From positions 35,468-99,467 of the forward strand of contig JAFYNL010000036.1 of assembly GCA_017548075.1 (NCBI GenBank): a stretch of DNA of 64,000 nt, written 5' to 3'. The notes under the pieces were generated by a model. That model saw only the letters and a program-made list of their open reading frames with translations, did no database searches and was not told the origin of the DNA. The DNA comes from Bacteroidaceae bacterium. GTDB lineage: Bacteria > Bacteroidota > Bacteroidia > Bacteroidales > Bacteroidaceae. Of this stretch, positions 23,448-32,871 are shown in pieces. The translations under genes were made by a program, and so were the position numbers. Position 1 is the first letter of the stretch; each line of letters begins with the position of its first letter.

Positions 23448-26417
23448 CTATTCAGTTGGCACGCCACCAAGACTTTGTACTTGAACATCCGAAAGGGCTT
23501 CCTTCCAGAAGCGAATCTCAGCAGTTTCGATAGCTTTCTCTTCCCCGTTATCATCGGCAAAGAAGAGGGCACCAGTACTGAGCTGCCAATGTTGTGAGCT
23601 GGCAGAAGTGCTTCGTCCAACCTTTGTTCCATCGATATAGACGGCACCATAGTTGTCCTTAACCACAAACATGACTCTATGCCACTTGCCAGGAGTAAGG
23701 CTGCCGTTGTAGCCAAGTCCTGCATTATTCAGTCCTACTTGAGCATTCTTAATGAAGAGGCTGCCGTCCTTTCCATTAGTAAGACCATTCTGAAGAAGTG
23801 GACTGTAGTCGGTAAGGTCTGTTGCACGAATATCCCACATAACAGAATAGGTGCTCATGCTTGACACTCCGAGGTTGGAAGTCATCATCAAGCTTGAGCC
23901 TTTGGGAAGAGCAAGTGCTTTGTTCTCTGCTGTCGGACCTGCCACAACAGAGATATTGGCTTCGGCAATTGTGTTGTATGTTGTTACGCTGCCATTTGAA
24001 TGTTTGGCTGCTTTGAGGGTGGCAACGCCAGTTCCTGCTAATATATCTGCAGTATTGTCGAATGTCCAAGAGCCTGTTGCTTCGGGAACAGTGACTGGTT
24101 CGGGAATCTCGTTTGGATTGACTTTACCGAGTTTCGTTACCTGACCATTGGTGAGAGCCTTATCCCAGAAACGAATCTCAGAGGTTTCTATTTGATGCTC
24201 CTCGCCATTCTCATCAGCAAAGAAGAGGACAGCTTTGCCCAGTTGCCAATGTACATCATTAGCAGAAGTGCTTTGACCGATGAGTGTTCCGTCGAGATAA
24301 ACCTTGATAGCATTGTTTTTAACAACAACGACTACGCGATACCATTTATCATTATCAAGGAAACCATTATAGCCCAAACCATTGGAGTTCAGACCAATTT
24401 TTCCGTTACTGATAAAGAGACTTCCGTCCTTGCTGTTCGTGGGATCATTCTGGAAGAGTGGTGTAAAGCCATCAAGCTCTGTAGAATGAATATCCATGAG
24501 CAAACTGTAAGTGCTAAGACTGGCAGCTTCAAGGTTGGTAGTCATCAAAAGACTCGAGTTCACGGGAACGACAATAGCTCCGTTTCCTTCAAAAGGACCA
24601 GTTACGGGAACAATGCCTAAGTCTTCAAGATCGAAGACATCTACATTGCCTTGGGAATGAGCTGTACCCTGAAGCGTTGCGACTCCTGTTCCAGCCAAGA
24701 GATCGTCTGGATTGTCGAAAGTCCACCAGCCAACAGGATCGGGTGCAGGAGCATCGTCGGCAATAGTCTTGAAGGTGGCCGTCAAAGGAACAGACTGATT
24801 GTCCCATGAGTCGTAGGCAGTCACTTCGGCAGTATATTCTGTTCCCTCGGCCAAGCCATCAATATTATAGGAAAGCGTTTGTGGCATATCTTTCGTAAGG
24901 TAGAACTGAGAGAAGACGAAAGCACTCTTGACTTCAGTTTCGCCTTTAAGGACACGAACTCTATAGCGGAAGACGCATTCATTGTCTCTGGCTTGCGGGA
25001 AGGTAATTGTCACATCATTAGGATAAGCGTCGATTTTCAGTTGAGCGCTTTTTGTGAATACAGGAGCGGGAAGTCCGTCTCGAAGAGGAACATTATTAGG
25101 ATTGTCGTCTGCATCACGAATGTCTGCGTATTCAAACATGCTGCCATCGAAGGGAGCCTTCAGTACCCAGCGATGGTCGGGATCAATCTCCAAGCCGCGA
25201 TAAGTATCGTAGCGACGTATCTCGATGTCGCCGTTGGGCTGCTCCGTGAGTATCATACCTTCAGTAACGTTCTTGAAGCCTTCAGGATGTATGCCTGCTT
25301 CTACTGCACCAGGATTAATCTCGGAATAGGTGATGCTACCAGTATTGATGCCGGTATAGTAATTGTTGCGAGAGCTATTAGGGTTGGCTCCTTGATGGAT
25401 GCTGCGGGGGTCGCCAAGTGGATAGTGGCTGTGACCGCCGAAGATAACGACTTGCGGGTATTGGTTCAGGACAGGGTTCAGCACCTTCATGGCCCAGGCT
25501 GCGCCCTCGATTTCTCCCCAAGAACTGTAACAAGTCCAGCGTGGAGGTACATGAGTGAAGACAAAGATGGGCTTGCCAGGAGCGTCCTCGGCAGCTTGCT
25601 TCAGGTAGCGTTTAAGGGTACTAACCACAGTAGAGGGATAGGAGGCCGTACCGTTGCTGGCATTATCGTCGTTGTTGGCAGAACCACGGACGCTTATTGT
25701 GATGAAGGGATAGCCTTTGATGAGGACATACTGGTCGAGAGGATAAGATTTGTTCCCGTTGAAGGCCTTCAGACCAGACTTGTAGTTGTTTTGTCCACTA
25801 CCATTGTAGTTGTCGTGGTTGCCCATCATGAAAAGGAAGTTGTCAACGGGATTAACGAAGTTCTCGCTATTGCCGAAGAGCTGCACAAATTCTGTGTATT
25901 GGTTCGTGTCGCCGTGATCGGTAAGGTCGCCAACGACAGCTAAAGCGTCGAGTTTGCTCAAACTTGTCAAATATTGAAGAGAATTTGAAACCTTTTCTGC
26001 ATATCTTCCGCCATAATTGTTGCCGACATGCGTGTCGGAGATGACTGCGAAAGCGAGTCGAGCCTCTTGCTTGACGGTAATGAGCAACGGATGGAAGTCC
26101 TTACTGCGAACTGAGAGAATGGCGGTTCGAACATCGTCGGAAGTGTTTTCTGTCACATTAAGAGTGAGTGTGCTAGCTGCGAAGGAAGCCTCGCACCAAT
26201 CGGCATTGCTCGTAACTGTTGCGTTTTGATTGGTCTCAACCTCAATGTTATGAGTCTTTGCGACGAATGGAAGAGTTATCACGCCCTCGACAATCTTGTC
26301 GGAGGAGAAAGTGGCTGAGCCAGGAGTGGCCAGCGAACTTACGACATAGTTCTGTGCCCAAGTCTGTGGCATCCACAAAGCGGCAAAGAACGAAAGGAGG
26401 AGAATATGTTTTTTCAT
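23448..26417 (-). CDS. Secreted BACON / metallophosphoesterase / LamG-like multidomain protein
   Basis: A 989-residue exported protein (signal MKKHILLLSFFAALWMPQTW). Order of parts: BACON-like domain (about 25-120, NADWCEASF and LITVKQEA); calcineurin-like phosphoesterase (about 122-420: VISDTHVG, VVGDLTDHGD, MMGNHDNY, FGGHSHYP); a fibronectin III-like domain; then two concanavalin/LamG-like domains of about 190 residues, similar to each other (RFWDKAL and RFWKEAL endings). The start is at 26417; the 8-codon extension lacks signal character. The substrate is probably a phosphoester on an extracellular glycan or nucleotide (inference). It sits between a small secreted protein and a GH20 on the same strand. 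Confidence 0.85.
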   Translation of the reverse strand: MKKHILLLSFFAALWMPQTWAQNYVVSSLATPGSATFSSDKIVEGVITLPFVAKTHNIEVETNQNATVTSNADWCEASFAASTLTLNVTENTSDDVRTAILSVRSKDFHPLLITVKQEARLAFAVISDTHVGNNYGGRYAEKVSNSLQYLTSLSKLDALAVVGDLTDHGDTNQYTEFVQLFGNSENFVNPVDNFLFMMGNHDNYNGSGQNNYKSGLKAFNGNKSYPLDQYVLIKGYPFITISVRGSANNDDNASNGTASYPSTVVSTLKRYLKQAAEDAPGKPIFVFTHVPPRWTCYSSWGEIEGAAWAMKVLNPVLNQYPQVVIFGGHSHYPLGDPRSIHQGANPNSSRNNYYTGINTGSITYSEINPGAVEAGIHPEGFKNVTEGMILTEQPNGDIEIRRYDTYRGLEIDPDHRWVLKAPFDGSMFEYADIRDADDNPNNVPLRDGLPAPVFTKSAQLKIDAYPNDVTITFPQARDNECVFRYRVRVLKGETEVKSAFVFSQFYLTKDMPQTLSYNIDGLAEGTEYTAEVTAYDSWDNQSVPLTATFKTIADDAPAPDPVGWWTFDNPDDLLAGTGVATLQGTAHSQGNVDVFDLEDLGIVPVTGPFEGNGAIVVPVNSSLLMTTNLEAASLSTYSLLMDIHSTELDGFTPLFQNDPTNSKDGSLFISNGKIGLNSNGLGYNGFLDNDKWYRVVVVVKNNAIKVYLDGTLIGQSTSANDVHWQLGKAVLFFADENGEEHQIETSEIRFWDKALTNGQVTKLGKVNPNEIPEPVTVPEATGSWTFDNTADILAGTGVATLKAAKHSNGSVTTYNTIAEANISVVAGPTAENKALALPKGSSLMMTSNLGVSSMSTYSVMWDIRATDLTDYSPLLQNGLTNGKDGSLFIKNAQVGLNNAGLGYNGSLTPGKWHRVMFVVKDNYGAVYIDGTKVGRSTSASSQHWQLSTGALFFADDNGEEKAIETAEIRFWKEALSDVQVQSLGGVPTE

Positions 26418-26465
26418 TGTTGTAAATGTCTTAAAAGTCAATATTCATGTTTCAAAGTTCTCTGT

Positions 26466-27209
26466 TTATGGAATTGCCACCTTGAAGGCCTTCTGAGGCA
26501 GTTTCACAAGGTAAACGCCTGTGGCCAAGCGAGTTGTGCGTGGCATTTCCTCGCCTTGAGAGTTGAACAACTGCCATTCAGGACAGCCTTTCACAGAGAT
26601 TCTTTTGTTCTTTACGCTGATAACTGGACGAACGGCCTGGGTTGTGGCGATTCCTGTCTCTATCTCAACTGGGAAGAACTTCCAGCCTACAATGGACGAG
26701 CTTGCATCCGACTCAGGATATGAAAGAGGTTCGCTCTCTATGTAGGCCGAAGCAAGACAACGATTCACGCCATCGTCCTCAACACTTTCCAACTGGAAAG
26801 CATCGTCGCCAAGCGAGGTGACTGTGAAGCCAGGAACGCTTCCATCCGCAAGCTTGGTTGCATTGAATTCTCCCATATTTGCGGAGATGTTGCTGATCTG
26901 ATTGCCTGTAGAACGATTGGTGATGATGATTTTTCCGTCTTCGCCAGCAGTAAGTTTCCATTGCGAATGGATGTCTTCCGTTTCTGTAGGCAGCAGATAA
27001 ATATAACTGAGATTAATATCCTCAGTCTCAGGGCCAAGGTCGGTCATTGCATATCCATCCATTCCTGTAGCAGCATTGCAGATTCGATACCAATAAGTGG
27101 TCTCGTCATTGCTCAACTGCAACTCGGAGTCAAAGTCTTGGGCAATTGCTGACAAAGAGGCCAGCAAAGCTACACCCAAAGAAATTGTTTTGAGCGATTT
27201 GTAGGTCAT
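26466..27209 (-). CDS. Secreted protein with C-terminal sorting-like domain
   Basis: A 247-residue exported protein (MTYKSLKTISLGVALLASLS). The body is an unrecognised beta-rich domain. The last 60 residues (VISVKNKRISVKGCPEWQLF, then RLATGVYLVKL) look like a type A C-terminal sorting domain of the type IX secretion pathway. The start at 27209 is chosen because the promoter (27254-27284) puts transcription start near 27247, which rules out the longer frame beginning at 27254. It leads a likely three-gene unit with the BACON phosphoesterase and GH20 genes. Confidence 0.65.
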   Translation of the reverse strand: MTYKSLKTISLGVALLASLSAIAQDFDSELQLSNDETTYWYRICNAATGMDGYAMTDLGPETEDINLSYIYLLPTETEDIHSQWKLTAGEDGKIIITNRSTGNQISNISANMGEFNATKLADGSVPGFTVTSLGDDAFQLESVEDDGVNRCLASAYIESEPLSYPESDASSSIVGWKFFPVEIETGIATTQAVRPVISVKNKRISVKGCPEWQLFNSQGEEMPRTTRLATGVYLVKLPQKAFKVAIP

Positions 27210-27253
27210 AGTTGCGAGTTTATTATTTATATATAATGTATGTATTTTCGCCA

Positions 27254-27284
27254 CAAAGATACTTAATTTTTCCTTTGTGCCAAA
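27254..27284 (-). promoter_or_regulatory. Promoter of the 27209-to-21706 unit
   Basis: Minus strand: TTTG, 19 bp, TATCTTTG. It decides the start codon of the first gene. Confidence 0.65.
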
Positions 27285-27300
27285 ACGAAAGCATGAAAAC

Positions 27301-27317
27301 CTTTGCCTCGGGCAAAG
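27301..27317 (-). terminator. Hairpin downstream of the DUF3109 gene
   Basis: CTTTGCC and GGCAAAG form a compact stem; on the minus strand it is followed by TTTTC. Confidence 0.45.
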
Positions 27318-27361
27318 AAAGCATGCTCTTTTTTTATGTGTTCAGCGAAAGACGCAAACAA

Positions 27362-27447
27362 CTGCAGTTAAGTTGGCCAACTTAACACGTTAACTTTGCA
27401 ATCGTAACGAGTTAAGTTTGCAATCGTAACTGGGGTCGTTTTGAGTC
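27362..27447. repeat. 22-bp tandem repeat locus C
   Basis: Three full units (27362-27383, 27384-27405, 27406-27427) and the same closing tail as locus B (AACTGGGGTCGTTTTGAG). Confidence 0.75.
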
Positions 27448-27450
27448 TAG

Positions 27451-28014
27451 TTAGAGTATCCCTTGTTTTTTAAGTTCGTTGGCGATGTTGCAAAGCTCGT
27501 CGTACCATTCCCTTCCAAAGCGTCTGATAAGTGGCTCTCGCAGGAATTCATAGAGGCGAATCTTGCGTTCAGTGCCAAGACGAATGGCTTCTTGACAGAT
27601 GTTCCAACGATGATAGTTTAGTCCTGTCAGCGTTCCCAACTTCTTTTCGCGAATGGGGTAGAGGTGGCAACTGATAGGTTTCTGTTTCAAGAGGCAACCT
27701 TGTGGACCTCTGAAAGCGCAATTGCCGCCTGAAACGATGCTCGTCACCAGTTCTCCTTCAGGGTCTGGATAGCAAACGCCCTGCTTGTCGATGACAGCCT
27801 GAGCACCTGCCGAGAGCTTCGGCCAAAGGTCGTCGAGCTGCGCTTCAATGTCCGCGATTTCATTCATCGTGACTGGCGCTCCTGCATCTCCCTCTTCGCA
27901 ACATTTCCCATGACAACTCTCGATATCGCAACAGAAGTACTCTGTCAGGATATCCGAGTGCAGGATGACGTCGCCGACCTCAATCAGATTACCAAACGAT
28001 TGGTTCCTGTCCAT
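27451..28014 (-). CDS. DUF3109 cysteine-rich protein
   Basis: A 187-residue cytosolic protein. Cys clusters CCDIESCHGKCCEEG, CAFRGPQGC and SCHLYPI match DUF3109, related to the YkgJ-type zinc or iron-sulfur binding families. The function of the family is not known. It overlaps the end of ung by 26 bp and probably depends on the gpmI promoter. Locus C of the 22-bp repeat follows its stop codon by only a few bases. Confidence 0.85.
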   Translation of the reverse strand: MDRNQSFGNLIEVGDVILHSDILTEYFCCDIESCHGKCCEEGDAGAPVTMNEIADIEAQLDDLWPKLSAGAQAVIDKQGVCYPDPEGELVTSIVSGGNCAFRGPQGCLLKQKPISCHLYPIREKKLGTLTGLNYHRWNICQEAIRLGTERKIRLYEFLREPLIRRFGREWYDELCNIANELKKQGIL

Positions 28015-28651
28015 GCTCGATGAGGTATTCGTTGCACTTTAGGAAATGCCCGTTGCCCATGAAGCCACGCATTGCACTTAGTGGGCTGGGGTGAGCACTT
28101 TGCAAAACCAAGTGGCGAGATTGGTCGATGAGAGCAGCCTTTCTGCCTGCCGGAGCACCCCAAAGCATGAAGACGAGGCCAGTTCGACCTCGATTGAGGG
28201 CAGCGATGGCGGCATCTGTAAACGTCTCCCAACCCTTGCCACTATGGCTGAAAGCCTGATGTTCGCGAACCGAAAGACAAGTGTTCAAGAGGAAGACGCC
28301 CTGCTTTGCCCATCTTGTCAGGTTGCCGCTTTGTGGAATGGGTGCTCCCGTCTCAGCCTTAATCTCCTTGAAGATGTTCTGAAGTGAGGGCGGAAAGGGT
28401 ATTCCGTCGTTCACGCTGAAGCAAAGTCCATGAGCTTGCCCAGGACCGTGATAGGGGTCTTGACCAAGAATGACGACGCGAACTTTGTCGAAAGGCGTCG
28501 TATCGAAAGCGTTGAAGATGAGCCTGCCAGGTGGATAGCAAGTACCCGAAGCATATTCCTGGCGCACAAACTGCGTCAGTTCTTGGAAGTAGGGCTTGTC
28601 GAACTCGCCCTGAAGTTGCTGCTTCCAGGAAGGCTCAATCTTGACGTCCAT
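27989..28651 (-). CDS. ung: Uracil-DNA glycosylase, family 1
   Basis: A 220-residue base-excision repair enzyme removing uracil from DNA. The water-activating loop GQDPYHGPGQAHGL and the minor-groove loop HPSPLSA with its preceding Leu are intact, and the length equals that of family 1 enzymes. The start codon overlaps the gpmI stop (TAATG), so translation is coupled to gpmI. Confidence 0.95.
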   Translation of the reverse strand: MDVKIEPSWKQQLQGEFDKPYFQELTQFVRQEYASGTCYPPGRLIFNAFDTTPFDKVRVVILGQDPYHGPGQAHGLCFSVNDGIPFPPSLQNIFKEIKAETGAPIPQSGNLTRWAKQGVFLLNTCLSVREHQAFSHSGKGWETFTDAAIAALNRGRTGLVFMLWGAPAGRKAALIDQSRHLVLQSAHPSPLSAMRGFMGNGHFLKCNEYLIEHGQEPIVW

Positions 28652-30168
28652 TATTTAATCAAGCACTTTCCAGTCATTTCCTTCGGCTGCTCCAAGCCCA
28701 TGATGTGCAGGATGCTCGGAGCAACGTCAGCGAGTACGCCGTTCTCTACCTTGACGTCCTTCTTATCAGTTACATAGATGAAGGGCACGGGATTGAGTGA
28801 GTGAGCTGTGTTGGGAGTGCCGTCTGGATTGAGAGCATTATCGGCGTTGCCGTGATCGGCGATGATGATGGCTTCGTAGCCTGTTGCCTTTGCTGCCTCG
28901 ATGACTTCGCCAACACACTTGTCGACGGCTTTCACGGCAGCCTCGATTGCCTCATAAACGCCTGTATGGCCCACCATATCGCCATTTGCGAAGTTGACCA
29001 CAATGAAGTCGTACTTGTTGAGTTTGATGGCCTCCACCAGCTTGTCCTTCACTTCGTAGGCACTCATTTCAGGTTTGAGGTCGTAAGTCGCAACCTTCGG
29101 ACTTGCCACGAGGATGCGCTCTTCGCCTTCGTAGGGAGCCTCTCTGCCGCCGTTGAAGAAGAAAGTAACGTGAGCGTACTTCTCCGTTTCGGCTGTGTGG
29201 AGTTGCTTCAAGCCCTTGCTGCTGATGTATTCGCCAAGCGTGTTCTCGACGTTCTCCTTCGGGAAGAGGATGTGCACGCCTGTGAAACTTGCGTCGTAAG
29301 GTGTCATGCAATAGTACTGCAGGCCTGGAATGGTCTTCATGCCCTGCTCGATCATATCTTGCTGAGTGAGGACGATGGTTAGTTCCTTAGCACGGTCGTT
29401 GCGATAGTTGAAGAAGATAACGACGTCGCCTTCCTTGATTGTGCCGTCGATCTTGCTGTTGTTGATGGGTTTGATGAACTCGTCAGTCACGCCTTCGTCG
29501 TAGCTTTCCTGCATGGCCTCGATGAGGTCGGTTGCCTGCTTGCCTTCGCCAGAGATAAGGAGGTCGTAGGCAATCTTCACACGCTCCCAACGCTTGTCGC
29601 GGTCCATCGCATAGAAGCGACCTATGATGCTGGCAATCTGAGCGTTACCTGCCTCTTCGCACTTAGCGAGGAGCTGCTCAATAAAGCCGATACCGCTCTT
29701 CGGGTCGGTATCTCTGCCGTCCATAAAGCAATGAACGTAAGTGTTCTTTACACCATATTCCTTGCCAATCTCGACGAGTTTGAAGAGGTGGTCGAGGCTG
29801 GAGTGAACGCCGCCGTTGCTGGTCAAACCCATCAGGTGGACGTTCTTGCCCTGCTGCTTAGCATACTCATAAGCGCTGACGATTTCAGGATTCTTGAGGA
29901 TGCTGCCGTCTGCACAAGCACGGTTGATTTTCACCAAGTCCTGATAAACGATGCGACCAGCACCAATGTTGAGGTGACCTACCTCGGAGTTACCCATCTG
30001 ACCGTCGGGCAGACCTACGTTCTCGCCGCTTGCCAAGAGTTGGCTGTGAGGATAGGTTGCATTAATCTTGTCGAGGTTTGGAGTGGGAGTGTTGAAGATG
30101 ACGTCCCCTTTGCCATGAGCGCCAATGCCCCAGCCATCGAGGATCATCAAAAGAGCTTTCTTTGCCAT
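28651..30168 (-). CDS. gpmI: 2,3-bisphosphoglycerate-independent phosphoglycerate mutase
   Basis: A 505-residue two-domain glycolytic enzyme interconverting 3- and 2-phosphoglycerate. LMILDGWG gives the first metal-binding Asp, [15 protein letters not shown] carries the catalytic Ser, [11 protein letters not shown] is in the transferase domain and ADHGNADNA closes the metal site. It is first in a gpmI-ung-DUF3109 unit with overlapping starts and has a strong promoter at 30209-30240. Confidence 0.96.
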   Translation of the reverse strand: MAKKALLMILDGWGIGAHGKGDVIFNTPTPNLDKINATYPHSQLLASGENVGLPDGQMGNSEVGHLNIGAGRIVYQDLVKINRACADGSILKNPEIVSAYEYAKQQGKNVHLMGLTSNGGVHSSLDHLFKLVEIGKEYGVKNTYVHCFMDGRDTDPKSGIGFIEQLLAKCEEAGNAQIASIIGRFYAMDRDKRWERVKIAYDLLISGEGKQATDLIEAMQESYDEGVTDEFIKPINNSKIDGTIKEGDVVIFFNYRNDRAKELTIVLTQQDMIEQGMKTIPGLQYYCMTPYDASFTGVHILFPKENVENTLGEYISSKGLKQLHTAETEKYAHVTFFFNGGREAPYEGEERILVASPKVATYDLKPEMSAYEVKDKLVEAIKLNKYDFIVVNFANGDMVGHTGVYEAIEAAVKAVDKCVGEVIEAAKATGYEAIIIADHGNADNALNPDGTPNTAHSLNPVPFIYVTDKKDVKVENGVLADVAPSILHIMGLEQPKEMTGKCLIK

Positions 30169-30208
30169 AATGTATTCTGTTTTAATGTTATTCGTTTCTA
30201 TCGGGGTG

Positions 30209-30240
30209 CAAAGTTACGAAGAAAACGAGAGAAATACAAA
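30209..30240 (-). promoter_or_regulatory. gpmI promoter
   Basis: Minus strand: TTTG, 20 bp, TAACTTTG, a full match about 40 nt before the ATG. Confidence 0.75.
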
Positions 30241-30297
30241 AGAAAAGTATTTTCTTTTCAATTCTGGGTGCAAAAGTGGTTTTCGACGAAGTCAAAG

Positions 30298-31053
30298 TCA
30301 ACGCATCCAGCCTTCTACGGCATAGATTTTCTCGAGGAGTTTCCTTTCGTTCCCCTTCTTGTCCATGAACCAGACCTCTATTCTGGCGGCATAATACTTG
30401 CCCCAATCTCCCTCGTAGATGGTGAATTGCTTGCCGTCCACAAGACACGCAAAGTGGTCTGTGCCATTGGTTTGCTGACACGAAGCTCTTGCCAGACGAC
30501 TCTCAGACAGAGGCAAGTTCTCCGTCACTTCGTAGCATTTCAAATAGATGATGCCTTCGGGTAGTTTGGGGTAGTAGAAAGAGTACTCATAAATGCCGCC
30601 TTGAAAGCTGTTTCGAACCTGAAGATAGGTTGTTTCGTCCAACGAATCGACATCCTCCGACAAATCCGTTTTCTCTGCTTTTGGCGTGTAGTGGGGCAGG
30701 CCTTCAGGAACGGAATGTTCCATTGCAAAGCAAGTTGGAGCCGATTGCAGGGCAAGGCCTATGAAGCCATCGAAGAGGAACAGGATAAACCCTACGGCAA
30801 CGGCGAAACAGAACTGCACGATTTTGTCTCTATGCAACAGGAACAAAGTAGCAATAATATAGAGGAGGAAAATCAAAAGAGAATAGCCGCAATAGGTATT
30901 CGTCTTATAGGGGTCGACCTCCATAATCTTAAAGAGCTTCACATTCACAAGAACAGAAGCAATGGGGAGAATCGGCCAAAAGTACGAAAGCCCATCGCCC
31001 GCCTTGCAAATAACACTAAGAACCTTTTTGAAATAAAATTTCAGGGACTCCAT
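30298..31053 (-). CDS. Hypothetical membrane protein with a large soluble C-terminal domain
   Basis: About 251 residues if the internal ATG (MESLKFYFKKV) is used; the frame runs 19 codons further up. The N-terminal half has three or four hydrophobic segments (YFWPILPIASVLV, YSLLIFLLYIIATLFLL, FCFAVAVGFILFLF). The C-terminal 130 residues are soluble and beta-rich with no recognised family. It stands alone between gpmI and locus D of the 22-bp repeat. The function is unknown. Confidence 0.6.
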   Translation of the reverse strand: MESLKFYFKKVLSVICKAGDGLSYFWPILPIASVLVNVKLFKIMEVDPYKTNTYCGYSLLIFLLYIIATLFLLHRDKIVQFCFAVAVGFILFLFDGFIGLALQSAPTCFAMEHSVPEGLPHYTPKAEKTDLSEDVDSLDETTYLQVRNSFQGGIYEYSFYYPKLPEGIIYLKCYEVTENLPLSESRLARASCQQTNGTDHFACLVDGKQFTIYEGDWGKYYAARIEVWFMDKKGNERKLLEKIYAVEGWMR

Positions 31054-31149
31054 AACGATTTTCTTATAATAATAACGCACAAGAAACCATAATGTTATGC
31101 AGGGAAACAATTATTTATGATTAATTAACTATGGAGCAAACGCAAACAT

Positions 31150-31231
31150 AACACGTTACGATGGCTAACGACACACGTTAAGTTGCTCAACGTAACACGT
31201 TAAGTTTGGATTTTAACTGAGGGTTGTGGGG
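31150..31231. repeat. 22-bp tandem repeat locus D
   Basis: Units at 31150-31171, 31172-31193 and 31194-31215, then ACTGAGGGTTGTGGGG, a relative of the tail in loci B and C. Confidence 0.7.
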
Positions 31232-31251
31232 CAGCGGCGCTGAGCCTGCGG

Positions 31252-32847
31252 TTATGGGCGCTTGGTTTGCAGGGGACGGTACTGGATTCCCATGGCGTCA
31301 AGGCGTTGCAAATGGGCTTTCAAGCGGGGCAGGAAGTCGTCCCAGTTCTGCTCGTTTCTTGGTGTCCAAGCCTTTTCGGCAAGTGCCAGAGCTCTGGGGA
31401 AAACCATCCACTCCAGACGGGCTTCCGTAGGAATTCGCTCGCACCAAATGTTGCCCTGCATGCCCTTGATGAGCTTCAGTTGCTCGGGTGTGAGGTCGAC
31501 AGGAACGATGTCGCCGTCGTAGATGTGGCGGAGGGTATTGTCGTCCTGAGCATAGTCGAAATAGAGGAAAGTGAAGGGGCAGAGCACGACCTCGTTGCCC
31601 ATGGATGTTGACTTCTGAGTGACGTCGGGATGGTCGCCTCGCCACCAATGAACGGTAGCCGTTTTGGAGAGTCCGCCCTCGAGTATCTCGTCCCAACCAA
31701 GAATGCGACGGCCATGGGCGTTGAAGTACTTCTCCATCTTCTTGGTGAACCAGGCCTGCAACTCGCTGACGTCCTTAAGTCCTTCTTTTTCAATGCGTTT
31801 CTTGCACTCCTCGCATTCCGACCAACGACGGCGGTTCACTTCATCGCCACCAATGCTCACATATTCGTAGGGAAAGAGCTGGAAGACTTCGTCGTAGACC
31901 TTTTCTGCGAACTGGATGGTGCTTTCTCGACCAAGGCAGAGAGGCTCTACGCCATTCTGAGTGCAGCTGAGCCATTTGTAGCAGTAGCAAGCCGCTCCGT
32001 TGTGGCCTGGCATATCTATTTCGGGAATGATGTCGATGCCGCGAACTGCCGCATACTGCACCACATCGCGAATCTCTTCCTGAGAGTAGTAGCCGCCATA
32101 AAGCTCGCCATAGCCCTCAACCTCCTTGAAGAACTTCCAAGGGATGAGCATAGCGGGGTTGTTCTCCTTCGAGGCACGCTCGAGGCACTGGCGGTCGTGA
32201 TAGTTGAAATGGCGCCAAGCAACTGTGTCGGAAGTGAGCCCAGGATAGGCCTTGACTTCCATGCGGAACCCCTCGTTGTCGGAGAGGTGCCAATGGAACT
32301 TGTTGAGCTTATAAAGTGCCATTTCATCGAGCAATTTCTTGGTTTCCTCTACGGAAAAGAAGTGGCGAACGGGGTCGAGCATGAGGCCTCGCCAATGGAA
32401 ATTCGGACTGTCCTTGATGGTGACGGAGGGGATGGAGACTCCCTCTAAACCTCCCCGAGGGGAGGCTGGCAGTAGTTGTCTCAGCGTCGCAATGCCGTTG
32501 ATGATGCCGCGATAGCTGTGGGCATAGATGCGGATGCTTTTCTTGTCGCTGACAAACTCGTAGCTTTCGTCGTTTTCGTCTGTTCCCGTCAGGCTGAGCT
32601 GAATCTTGCCTTTGCCTGCTTTGGTCTTGAAGGAGAAGCCCGTTGTTTGTGTCAGTATCTCCTTCAGATAGTTGGCTGCAGGTTCAAGGCTCGCGTCGTT
32701 GTAGCCGATGGTGAAGCCTTTCTTGAGCCAGAATTCGCCCTCTTTCTCGACGACAGAAGTGGGCTTGGGAATGATGTTAACTTCCGCCATTGCCGAACCC
32801 AAGCACATAGTCAGGCAAACGGTCCATAAGGTGAGTCTCTTTCTCAT
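31252..32847 (-). CDS. Secreted beta-N-acetylhexosaminidase, GH20 (copy 2)
   Basis: A 531-residue GH20 with signal peptide MRKRLTLWTVCLTMCLGSAM. Domain plan as in copy 1: GH20b, then WRGLMLDPVRHFFSVEE, FHWHLSDNEGFRMEVKAYPG, SIGGDEVNRRRW with the catalytic Asp-Glu pair, and GWDEILEGGL. It differs enough from copy 1 to suggest another substrate (host glycan versus chitobiose-type; inference). It starts 24 bp after the FAD oxidoreductase stop and may be the last gene of a long operon. Confidence 0.93.
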   Translation of the reverse strand: MRKRLTLWTVCLTMCLGSAMAEVNIIPKPTSVVEKEGEFWLKKGFTIGYNDASLEPAANYLKEILTQTTGFSFKTKAGKGKIQLSLTGTDENDESYEFVSDKKSIRIYAHSYRGIINGIATLRQLLPASPRGGLEGVSIPSVTIKDSPNFHWRGLMLDPVRHFFSVEETKKLLDEMALYKLNKFHWHLSDNEGFRMEVKAYPGLTSDTVAWRHFNYHDRQCLERASKENNPAMLIPWKFFKEVEGYGELYGGYYSQEEIRDVVQYAAVRGIDIIPEIDMPGHNGAACYCYKWLSCTQNGVEPLCLGRESTIQFAEKVYDEVFQLFPYEYVSIGGDEVNRRRWSECEECKKRIEKEGLKDVSELQAWFTKKMEKYFNAHGRRILGWDEILEGGLSKTATVHWWRGDHPDVTQKSTSMGNEVVLCPFTFLYFDYAQDDNTLRHIYDGDIVPVDLTPEQLKLIKGMQGNIWCERIPTEARLEWMVFPRALALAEKAWTPRNEQNWDDFLPRLKAHLQRLDAMGIQYRPLQTKRP

Positions 32848-32871
32848 AGTATAATAGTTGTTTGTTAGTTT

